Source of the DNA: DATDAW01 sp036524675
GTDB lineage: Bacteria > Verrucomicrobiota > Verrucomicrobiia > Chthoniobacterales > DASVRZ01
DNA: 5,286 bases
Direction of reading: 5' to 3'
Assembly (NCBI GenBank): GCA_036524675.1
Contig: DATDBU010000035.1
Span: forward strand, 1-5,286
A program made the translations under genes and the position numbers. Below, piece by piece: positions 1 to 4,911 of the stretch (position 1 is its first letter; the number at the start of each line of letters is the position of its first letter). The notes below the pieces were generated by a model. That model made no database searches. It had not been told where the DNA came from and worked only from the letters and a program-made list of their open reading frames with translations.

Positions 1-88
1 CCGGATTCCCTTGTTGACGGAGCTTGCGCCGGGACAGAGTGTCATCTCCGCGGACATCGCCCGAAAGATTGCGGCAGGTGCGCGATAG
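1..88 (+). CDS. C-terminal end of an unidentified host protein (partial)
   Basis: An open frame enters from the left edge of the window and stops at TAG 86-88. The visible tail, about 28 residues, ends in ISADIARKIAAGAR. It is preceded by a leucine- and proline-containing stretch (IPLLTELAPGQ). The alanine/arginine-rich, helical-looking end and the clean stop 57 bp before a tRNA gene fit the end of a chromosomal gene outside the mobile region. I do not recognise the family from so short a tail. No strong intrinsic terminator is visible in the short gap to the tRNA, so co-transcription with it is possible. Confidence 0.5.
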   Translation, partial: RIPLLTELAPGQSVISADIARKIAAGAR

Positions 89-95
89 AAATCAC

Positions 96-125
96 TTGCC
101 GAGCGAGGAAGTCTGGATCAAATAT
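96..125 (+). promoter_or_regulatory. Possible weak promoter for the tRNA gene
   Basis: A TTGCCG box at 96-101 (4 of 6 matches to the -35 consensus) lies 18 bp before an AAATAT box at 120-125 (3 of 6 matches to the -10 consensus). Transcription would start about 10-15 bp before the tRNA 5' end. The match is weak and rests mostly on position. Confidence 0.22.
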
Positions 126-144
126 CCGTCCCTTTCGAGGAAAT

Positions 145-218
145 CCTGAGTAGCTCAGTGGTAGAGCGATCGGCTGTTAACCGATTGGTCGTAGGTTCGA
201 ATCCTACCTCAGGAGCCA
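145..218 (+). tRNA. tRNA-Asn (anticodon GTT)
   Basis: A full cloverleaf can be drawn. The acceptor stem pairs TCCTGAG with CTCAGGA. The D arm is GCTC-AGTGGTA-GAGC. The anticodon stem ATCGG/CCGAT encloses the loop CTGTTAA, giving anticodon GTT (Asn). The T arm is GTAGG-TTCGAAT-CCTAC. The discriminator is G and the CCA tail is encoded. The 3' end faces the integrase gene about 190 bp away, the usual arrangement for a tRNA gene used as an integration site. It is intact, as expected when an element restores the tRNA 3' end on insertion. The boundary could be off by one base. Confidence 0.97.
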
Positions 219-224
219 TTTTAC

Positions 225-247
225 AAGTCGTTTATTTTCATCGACTT
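225..247. repeat. Short inverted repeat just downstream of the tRNA
   Basis: AAGTCG at 225-230 and CGACTT at 242-247 are exact reverse complements around an 11-bp AT-rich spacer. It lies 7 bp past the CCA. It could be a weak transcript-end hairpin for the tRNA, or part of the attachment region of the adjacent integrase. No T-tract follows, so a classic terminator is unlikely. Confidence 0.4.
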
Positions 248-278
248 ACGTAATACAAGTGTGCCAAAATGGCGCAAC

Positions 279-316
279 TGTCAGCAGATTTGTCAGCAAC
301 TTTGCTTACCTGCTGA
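279..316. repeat. Tandem 12-bp repeats, possible integrase arm-type sites
   Basis: Two adjacent 12-mers, TGTCAGCAGATT (279-290) and TGTCAGCAACTT (291-302), share their first eight bases. An inverted copy of the core, TGCTGA, follows at 311-316. Directly repeated short motifs between a tRNA attachment site and the integrase start resemble the arm-type sites bound by the N-terminal domain of tyrosine integrases. That role is inferred from position and repeat structure only. Confidence 0.4.
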
Positions 317-397
317 TTGCTCCATTACCACCCAGCCGCCACTCTCCGGCTGCTCGCTCACGGTTCGGATTCGTTCACGCATATCCTCGCACCTCAT

Positions 398-405
398 GGG
401 AGGAG
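398..405 (+). promoter_or_regulatory. Ribosome binding site that fixes the integrase start
   Basis: GGGAGGAG ends 5 bp before the GTG at 411. The ATG at 396-398 in the same frame overlaps this purine run and has no site of its own, so GTG 411 is preferred. The frame is open further upstream to 261, but that part runs through the repeat region and reads like noncoding sequence. Confidence 0.6.
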
Positions 406-410
406 CCACA

Positions 411-1041
411 GTGACTAGGGATCGATATCGCCTTTTCCGCCGCGGACGGGTGTTTTATGCACATGACTCGCAGACGGGAAAACAGCAGAGTCTGAATACG
501 AGGGATCGCAAGGAAGCGGACCGTTTGCTCCATGCGAAAAATGAATCGCATCGACAACCCCTCATCAATCTTGCGATGGCTCGCAGCTATCTGTTTGCCC
601 ACGATCCACGGATGAAGGGAGCGGACCTGGCAGACGGTCATGGATGAACTGTGCATGCATGGCCGGGAATCATCGAAGGATCGCTCTCGCCGTGCATGCG
701 CCAGCAAGACTTTCGATTCCATCCGCGACAAAGTGCTGTTTGAAACCACGAGCGAAGATTTGCTTCGCGTTCTCCATGCAGGCGGAACGGCGACCAACAA
801 TTACCTCCGCCGGCTCCACAATCTGGCCCTGAACCTTGGCTGGCTGCCCTGGGCGATTCTCGTCAAAAATGCGTGGCCGAAATTGCGCTATAAGGAGCGG
901 CGGGCAATCACCCTTGAGGAACACCGGCTTCTGGTTGAGTCCGAGTGTAGTGCGGAGCGCCGGCTGTTTTACGAATTGCTCTGGGAAAGCGGCGGATCGC
1001 AGTCCGACATCGCCAACCTGACCGCTGAGAATGTCGACTGG
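411..1041 (+). pseudogene. Tyrosine recombinase (phage-type integrase), frameshifted and truncated
   Basis: Site-specific integrases of this type insert an element at a tRNA gene. The N-terminus (VTRDRYRLFRRGRVFYAHDS, then a GKQQSLNTRDRKEADRLL segment) reads as the arm-binding part with a short beta-sheet domain. After MKG (612-620) an extra base near 621 shifts the frame; translation resumes as RTWQTVMDELCMHGRE and runs through a helical core-binding region (TNNYLRRLHNLALNLGWLPW). The catalytic domain begins with ITLEEHRLLVE, and the box I region is WESGGSQSDIANLTAENVDW (985-1041 or so). Homology stops there, so the box II His/Arg and the active-site Tyr are absent: roughly 210 residues remain where such proteins usually have 350-400. 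The box I arginine is also not visible; a serine or glutamine occupies the place. The tRNA-proximal position and reading direction support the call. It is almost certainly inactive. Confidence 0.82.
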
Positions 1042-1190
1042 GCGACGTCCAGCCGCCCCGGCAATCGCCGAACGTTCAGAAGATTCAACCGGTCGTTTCC
1101 AGTCATACTCGAGGCTGACTATAGACCAAACCAAGCTCCCGTTTGCCCCGGTACAGGAACAATTTTGAACAAATTTTATTAGTGATAGGA

Positions 1191-1240
1191 CCTCTTCGAA
1201 CGAAGGGGCTTTTCGAGCGGAAAACCCATACGCGCCCCTT
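1191..1240. repeat. Pair of overlapping, mutually exclusive hairpins
   Basis: CCTCTTCG (1191-1198) can pair with CGAAGGGG (1201-1208, including one G-T pair). The same GGGG segment, as AAGGGGC (1203-1209), can instead pair perfectly with GCCCCTT (1234-1240). The second form stacks on an inner stem TTTTC (1210-1214) / GAAAA (1220-1224) with a GAGCG loop and a 9-nt bulge on the 3' side. The first hairpin followed by CTTTTC weakly resembles an intrinsic terminator. Two alternative folds sharing a strand is the layout of an attenuator or switch, but no adjacent gene clearly uses it. Confidence 0.5.
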
Positions 1241-1356
1241 GCGGGAACGTGGAGCGAAGGGCAAGGCGAAAACGGCATAAGTGTCCCGCCAGCGGCGGGA
1301 TCGGAGCGCAGCGGAGTTATGCCGTTTTCGCCTTGCCGGTAGCGGAACATTCCCGC
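1241..1356. repeat. 40-bp imperfect inverted repeat (long hairpin)
   Basis: The arms 1241-1280 and 1317-1356 are equal in length and reverse-complementary at 33 of 40 positions. The inner 21 positions (1260-1280 with 1317-1337) pair perfectly, including CGAAAACGGCATAA against TTATGCCGTTTTCG. The mismatches cluster in the outer half as small symmetrical bulges. The 36-nt spacer holds a further 7-bp hairpin, TCCCGCC-AGC-GGCGGGA (1284-1300). Equal arms with internal mismatches look like a structure used as RNA or as single-stranded DNA rather than transposon ends. No transposase is present beside it. A recombination or transfer-origin hairpin, a processed structured RNA or a repetitive intergenic element are all possible. 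Confidence 0.85.
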
Positions 1357-1375
1357 ACCCGCAACCGCTAGGCTA

Positions 1376-1413
1376 CGCCTGATACGCCTGCCATTACATC
1401 CTGATATCAGGCG
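1376..1413. repeat. Nested inverted repeat and 12-bp palindrome
   Basis: CGCCTGATA (1376-1384) and TATCAGGCG (1405-1413) are exact reverse complements with a 20-bp spacer. The right arm overlaps a perfect palindrome, CCTGATATCAGG (1400-1411). A third partial copy, CGCCTG, lies at 1385-1390. This is the third hairpin-capable unit in a row, 20 bp beyond the 40-bp repeat. It could be an operator-like dimer site or part of the same structured element. Confidence 0.65.
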
Positions 1414-1491
1414 GTCGGATGGACTGTGACGTCTGTTCGAGAATCCGCCGTTTAGTTTGAACGATTTGCCACCGTTCCGCCATAACATTCT

Positions 1492-1947
1492 TCAATGATT
1501 GGCTTCAATTAGCTCGATATATCCTAACAATATAGAAGGCTTTATCAGATGATGACGACTAAGTTCGGCCACGAAGTCCAAGTCTTTTTCCCGACCATCG
1601 GCGAGCTTGGCAAAGGCCAGATCAGCGGGAGCAAGACAGCAAGCCGTGGCGCCGTTTGTATTTTCATTGGAGAACCGAACAAGACGATCCTCCCAACCCG
1701 CAGGCAGCTTGGCCGTGGTCGCATCCACGCCATCGGCATAATATTTAAACGTTTCGTGGAACGTAGAATATTGTCCAGTTCCGGTTGGTCCCTAGGGATA
1801 AATGTCGAGTTCCATCGATTGACGAAGCGAACGCGGTGCGTCGGGAAACTGGCCCAAAATGGATTGACTGCCTACGATGATGAACTCCTTTTTCCCCGTG
1901 ATACCGGCTGCCGCCCTGACGATGTGCTCAAGCTCCAACCGGTTCAT
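1492..1947 (-). pseudogene. DUF6036-like nucleotidyltransferase-fold protein with an in-frame amber codon
   Basis: The reading frame starts at ATG 1947 inside the last codons of the upstream gene (20-bp overlap), which implies translational coupling. Residues 1-51 begin MNRLELEHIVRAA and contain FIIVGSQSILGQFP, then SMELDIYP. The GSQ and ELD elements match the G-S and acidic motifs of the nucleotidyltransferase fold. A TAG at 1794-1792 follows. The same frame then continues without shift as YSTFHETFKYYADGVD, LPAGWEDRLVRF and LAFAKLADGREKDLDFV to TGA 1492. Both halves belong to one protein. The stretch between DIYP and FHETF seems several residues shorter than I remember for the family, so a small in-frame deletion may accompany the stop. 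Relatives resemble AbiEii/MNT-type toxins, and a toxin role is inferred from fold and pairing. Readthrough or restart at GTG 1728 cannot be excluded but would split the active site. Confidence 0.72.
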
Positions 1948-2254
1948 GACGGCGGAAAATTTCCATTCGTTCCTGCAGGGTCAAAATCCCCAGAAAGGGT
2001 GTAGATTGGCGGAGTCTCTGACCTTCATCGGAGTTTTGGGTCAGGATTTCGAGGACTTCGTCGAAAGAATGGGTGGCGAGGATGGCTTGCCATTCCCGCA
2101 AAGCATCTTTGCCGGATTCGGAAAGACAGGATTCGCTCAAGGTCTGATCGAGATTCGCACGAACAAAATCCATCAACTCCGGGTGTTTCCGGATTTTCGC
2201 GGCAATCAGTTCGCCATATTCCAAACTGCGCTTGTCGATGAGGTCGTGGCTCAT
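1928..2254 (-). CDS. 108-aa conserved small protein, putative partner (antitoxin-like) of the nucleotidyltransferase
   Basis: The protein runs from ATG 2254 (MSHDLIDKRSLEYGELIAAK) to TGA 1928. It is soluble, mostly helical and charged, with no membrane segment or signal peptide. Conserved-looking features are the N-terminal DLIDKRSLE, a central LREWQAIL, and a C-terminal SDEGQRLRQSTPFLGILT followed by LQERMEIFRR. I recall proteins with this RLRQSxPFxGxLTxxER end sitting directly upstream of DUF6036-type genes, and here the next gene begins within this one. An antitoxin or chaperone role is therefore inferred; the sequence itself shows no DNA-binding motif. The frame is open upstream to 2320, but those residues (SSSPLCFTQLFAYFF) look untranslated and the DLIDKRS start fits better. 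There is no clear Shine-Dalgarno sequence, only a pyrimidine-rich leader. It appears intact, unlike its partner. Confidence 0.68.
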   Translation of the reverse strand: MSHDLIDKRSLEYGELIAAKIRKHPELMDFVRANLDQTLSESCLSESGKDALREWQAILATHSFDEVLEILTQNSDEGQRLRQSTPFLGILTLQERMEIFRRHEPVGA

Positions 2255-2316
2255 AGGGAAAAAATAAGCAAAGAGTTGGGTAAAGCAAAGGGGTGATGAG
2301 GAGCCTGTGGCCGCGT

Positions 2317-2595
2317 TCAATAAGCGGTCTTTTCAAAGTAAATGACGACGCGTTTCCCGTTCTGCGTGTCTTCCACACTGACATCGTAAGCGTGTTCCTT
2401 GAGTAAGCCAAACTTGTTAGGAATAGGACGATTTTGACTGTCGCTCACCGGCGCCACGCGGATTGGGACGTTCAATCTTGTTAGTTGTTCAAAAGCATCT
2501 TCATTACGAATGCTAACGGATGATATTCGTGCAAGTGCAGCGTCCACGCCTGAGTCCAATACCTCCGCCAAGTAATCGCTGTTGGCCTGGCTCAC
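2317..2595 (-). CDS. Hypothetical protein, probably the C-terminal remnant of a larger gene
   Basis: This 92-codon frame begins at GTG 2595 and ends at TGA 2317, 62 bp before the 108-aa gene on the same strand. It contains SDYLAEVLDSGVDAALARIS, then FEQLTRLNVPIRVAPVSD, RPIPNKFGLLKEHAYDVSVE, and ends in GKRVVIYFEKTAY. The balanced composition and the strand-like C-terminus look like real protein. I do not recognise the family. An in-frame stop lies just upstream of the GTG, and the region beyond 2600 belongs to an oppositely oriented hydrolase fragment. The N-terminus was therefore probably lost at a junction near 2596-2600, and the GTG is a chance start. No membrane segment or nucleotide-binding motif is visible. 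Confidence 0.5.
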   Translation of the reverse strand: MSQANSDYLAEVLDSGVDAALARISSVSIRNEDAFEQLTRLNVPIRVAPVSDSQNRPIPNKFGLLKEHAYDVSVEDTQNGKRVVIYFEKTAY

Positions 2596-2599
2596 CAGC

Positions 2600-2830
2600 C
2601 TGCAACCCTATGATCCAGCCCGCATTCCCGTTCTTTTTGTCTACGGTCTGCAGGATACACCCGCGAGTTGGGCTCGGCGATCTGGGCAAAGGCAACTCGC
2701 CCAACAGCAGCGACGGCATCGTGCCGTATTGGAGTTCGCATCTCGACGGCGCGGTCAGCGAAGACTTCGTGCCGACGTCGCATGAGGCGCGTTGTCGCAC
2801 CCGAAAACCATCGAAGACGCTCCTCGTGCT
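2600..2830 (+). pseudogene. Alpha/beta-hydrolase remnant with its catalytic middle deleted
   Basis: Two parts of one esterase-like family are joined here. The first (2600-2671) reads LQPYDPARIPVLFVYGLQDT then PASW, which resembles the beta-strand plus His-Gly loop near the start of many alpha/beta hydrolases (Tyr replaces the usual His). The second, in another frame (about 2685-2789), reads GKGNSPNSSDGIVPYWSSHL, then DGAVSEDFVPTSHEA. This resembles the C-terminal strand and catalytic-His loop. A further shift near 2790 gives SHPKTIED. The nucleophile elbow (GxSxG) and everything between the parts are missing, about 150 or more residues by family expectation. The family call rests on remembered consensus. 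It is inactive and points to an internal deletion followed by small indels. Confidence 0.62.
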
Positions 2831-2877
2831 CGGTGCGCCGTTCCATCGAGGACGAGCACGATCGTCGCTAATTTTTT
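2824..2877 (+). terminator. Possible terminator-like hairpin after the hydrolase remnant
   Basis: TCGTGCTCG (2824-2832) and CGAGCACGA (2853-2861) are exact reverse complements with a 20-nt loop. A run of six T follows at 2872-2877. The loop is long and ten bases separate the stem from the T run, so this is a weak candidate for an intrinsic terminator. Confidence 0.25.
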
Positions 2878-3139
2878 AAACCAAGCTAACCAACTTATGA
2901 CACCCAACTGCATGTCCGACGGATGCAACGGTGCTGATGCTCAGAAGCTGACGCAGAAACTCGACCGTCTTCTCGGCTCCACGATCGCGGCGGAGGATGT
3001 AAAAAGGTTGGAGAGCGTGTGCCACGAGATCCACAACGCGTGCGATTCGGTCTCGCATTTTTCCAGCGCACGCTTGCTGCCATCGAACAGCCCTGGGCGT
3101 CGCAGGGCGACATCCATTGGTATCCAGCAGAACGCGCAC
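2876..3139 (-). pseudogene. vapC: VapC-like PIN-domain toxin, frameshifted and truncated
   Basis: PIN-domain toxins are Mg-dependent RNases neutralised by the VapB encoded just upstream. GTG 3139 begins three bases after the antitoxin stop. The N-terminus MRVLLDTN holds the first PIN aspartate. The frame then jumps near 3105-3118 to DVALRRPGLFDGSKRALEKC, ESHALWISWHTLSNLF, as if about 8 bases were lost after DTN. It jumps back at an A5 run (3001-3005 on the plus strand) to YILRRDRGAEKTVEFLRQLL and STVASVGHA. The two shifts together restore the starting frame. Family resemblance ends near 2909, followed by about ten unrelated residues to the TAA at 2876. The later acidic residues of the PIN active site are missing, so no active toxin is expected. 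Confidence 0.72.
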
Positions 3140-3142
3140 GGC

Positions 3143-3379
3143 TTACCTTGCGTGCTTGCCCAGCAAATAGGTGAGCCGTGGATCATCGCCCGCGGATTCG
3201 GGGAGAGAAAAAGCACCCACCCACCTTCCAAGAAAGTCACTTATGGAACCACGGTGCAAGGCTTCAACTTTTTCCGGCAGCAGTGTAAGCAGCCCGGAGC
3301 CTTTCTCCGGCAACGGATCCGCTCCGAGCGGAATCAGGCGACCGTGGTCAATTTCGACTTCAATGGTGACAAGGCTCAT
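3143..3379 (-). CDS. vapB: VapB-like antitoxin (78 aa), intact
   Basis: ATG 3379 opens MSLVTIEVEIDHGRLIPLGA, followed by DPLPEKGSGLLTLLPEK. I associate this signature with small antitoxins paired with PIN toxins in Verrucomicrobiota and other bacteria. The C-terminal part (ISDFLGRWVGAFSLPESAGD, DPRLTYLLGKHAR) would wrap the toxin, and the N-terminal strand region would dimerise and bind the operator. The frame extends upstream to 3535, but those residues are atypical and the strand-forming MSLVTIEVE start fits the family. It ends at TAA 3143, three bases before the toxin GTG, a standard coupled pair. No frame damage is visible. With the toxin broken it is an orphan antitoxin that might still act as a DNA-binding repressor or neutralise related toxins elsewhere. 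Confidence 0.75.
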   Translation of the reverse strand: MSLVTIEVEIDHGRLIPLGADPLPEKGSGLLTLLPEKVEALHRGSISDFLGRWVGAFSLPESAGDDPRLTYLLGKHAR

Positions 3380-3866
3380 AAACGAACAGTAGCCACTGCG
3401 ACAATAAAAAGCCAGCGTTGGCAAGCCGGGTAAACGCACCCCTTTTGAGAAGAAAACGGAGCTGCGCACTCGCGGTGTGCCAGTGGCGGCGACCGCCATC
3501 TCAAACGAGCCACGACGTGATACGAAAGACCTCATTTACTTCGGTGTGTACCTTCGATCTTGTGAGCCGGGAATCGGTATGACGCCGCGAGGCAACCAAG
3601 CATGGGAGCACAAAAGAAGAGGGGTATTGCACCCCGAGTTTGTACCGATCTGGCCAATCGCGAAACTTGCGGGATGGTTGACATGGACAGGCGCGGCCGA
3701 ACCGACCCTGCGATATCGTAGCACCCTTACACGTGAAATGGAGTGGACCGATGAACCAATGTTACGTCCCCAGGGGGTAGGACGGAGAAATGGTCGCGAG
3801 GCGTGTCAGGTCGTAAAGGAGATGACGTTGGACTGCGAACTGTCAGCAAAAGTTGGGCGCTGTCAG
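3380..3866. other. Region with no recognised gene between vapB and the helicase remnant
   Basis: The vapBC promoter should lie at the left edge, on the minus strand upstream of 3379, but I see no convincing boxes. A plus-strand frame is open from 3477 into the helicase remnant. Its first 130 or so codons have no recognisable motif and an unusual mix rich in Arg, Trp and Pro. I read it as chance open frame or scrambled sequence. One perfect small hairpin, GGGGT-ATTGC-ACCCC, lies at 3621-3635. Confidence 0.5.
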
Positions 3867-4911
3867 GTGGAGGAAATCCACCGACAAATGCCGGCGGACT
3901 ATCGAGCTGGCATTATGCAGATGGCCACCGGCGATGTCCGGGCCGGACTGGAAGAATTGGACCGCCTTGATTGGATCAAGGAATGTCGTTCGAATTATCT
4001 GGAACATGCAGCAGCGGATTATCTGCGTCTCACCCATCAGGGACGGAATCTGGATTATTGCCTGGCCGTGTCATTCACATGGGAGGAAAATCATCGGTTT
4101 ACCGAATCCATCCGCAAAGGCTTGAAGGAAGGAGGCGTCCTCCCCATCGAAGGAACGCCTGTCACGGTCTATGAATCGCTCCGCTGGACCAACCACAAAA
4201 ACGTGACTGGCGGCAGTATGAGCCGGGACACGTGGTAGAGTTTACTCCAATTGGCAACCACCGAGCGTCCTCTTCGACTGTAGTGCGGGTGGAGAAAAAG
4301 AAGTAACTGTGGTTCTTGCCTCCGGGAAAGAAACGGTACTGGATTTGCGCCAGGGCAATACGTTCGATGTAGCCCGTCTTCGCGAAATTGAAATTTCTCC
4401 CGGCGATAAAATACTGATCCGAGCAAATAACAAGCAGCTTGGCCTGATCAATGGGCAAGTGTTGACGGTCGCCGGAATCGAGCCCGATGGCTCATTGCGA
4501 ACAAACGAAAGCATTTCCGTTCCGGCGCAATTCCGGCAGTGGTGCCATGGCTATGTCGTCACCTCTCACAAAGCTCAGGGATGGACGGCGGATCACGTTG
4601 TGGTCGCTGCGGAACGCATTACGGCGAAAGGCGCCTATGTGGCCTGTTCCCGCGGACGCCATTCTTGCACTATCCATACGCCGGACAAATTGTGGCTAGT
4701 GGAAAAACTCCCGGAAGGCAACCGAAAGACGGCTTTGGACGTTTTACCTGGAATTCAAACGCATTCCGCCGCCATTCTTAATCGCGTGAGTCAGTGGAAG
4801 AAAATCGCGGCGGTAGCACGCAAGATTGCCCAGCGATGGATGCGGCAGTCTCCAGGAAAATATCAAGCCGTCGCTTCATATGAGCAACAAAGCAGACTAA
4901 TGAAGATGTAG
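3867..4911 (+). pseudogene. C-terminal part of a MobF/TraI-like conjugative relaxase-helicase, twice frameshifted
   Basis: MobF relaxases nick plasmid or element DNA at oriT and unwind it with a RecD-like helicase. Only the C-terminal third remains. The first frame reads VEEIHRQMPADYRAGIMQ, then LDRLDWIKECRSNYLEHAAA, DYLRLTHQG and VTVYESLRWTNH. Near the A5 run 4197-4201 the frame moves to KRDWRQYEPGHVVEFTPIGN. At a second A5 run (4295-4299) it moves to EVTVVLASGKETVLDLRQGN and continues to TAG 4911. Helicase motif V, TSHKAQGWT (4561-4587), and motif VI, YVACSRGRH (4636-4662), are intact, in the UvrD_C_2-like domain. The relaxase His cluster, catalytic Tyr, Walker A and Walker B are all absent upstream, so about 345 residues remain of an expected 900 or more. 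Each frame break would be repaired by one extra A. It is a remnant of the transfer machinery of the same or another mobile element. Confidence 0.85.

Noticed and set aside
375..800. Minus-strand 141-codon frame
   Set aside because: It lies antisense to the integrase remnant, which has clear family motifs; the minus-strand translation shows none.
1241..1356. The 40-bp inverted repeat as terminal repeats of a very small transposon (MITE)
   Set aside because: The spacer is only 36 bp, no flanking target duplication is evident, and the loop itself forms a hairpin; a single folded element fits better.
1241..1356. Retron msd hairpin
   Set aside because: No reverse transcriptase fragment is present in the window, and the a1/a2 arrangement with a branching G could not be identified.
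1191..1413. CRISPR array
   Set aside because: The repeats are inverted and of differing sequence, with no regular direct repeats or spacers.
1432..1455. GTTCGAGAATCC resembling a tRNA T-loop, a possible attR fragment
   Set aside because: It has an inserted base relative to the tRNA-Asn T arm, the flanks do not form a stem, and identity does not extend to the tRNA 3' end.
1549..2296. Plus-strand frames of 139-151 codons opposite the nucleotidyltransferase module
   Set aside because: They are shadows of the minus-strand genes, which carry the recognisable motifs and the coupled overlap.
2792..3433. Plus-strand 213-codon frame
   Set aside because: It begins in the hydrolase remnant and then runs antisense through the VapBC pair; no coherent protein features are visible beyond the hydrolase part.
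276..3848. Shared 11-mer AACTGTCAGCA at 276 and 3838 as a possible direct repeat of an attachment site
   Set aside because: Several 11-bp matches are expected by chance in a window this size, and the second copy has no accompanying tRNA-like or repeat structure.
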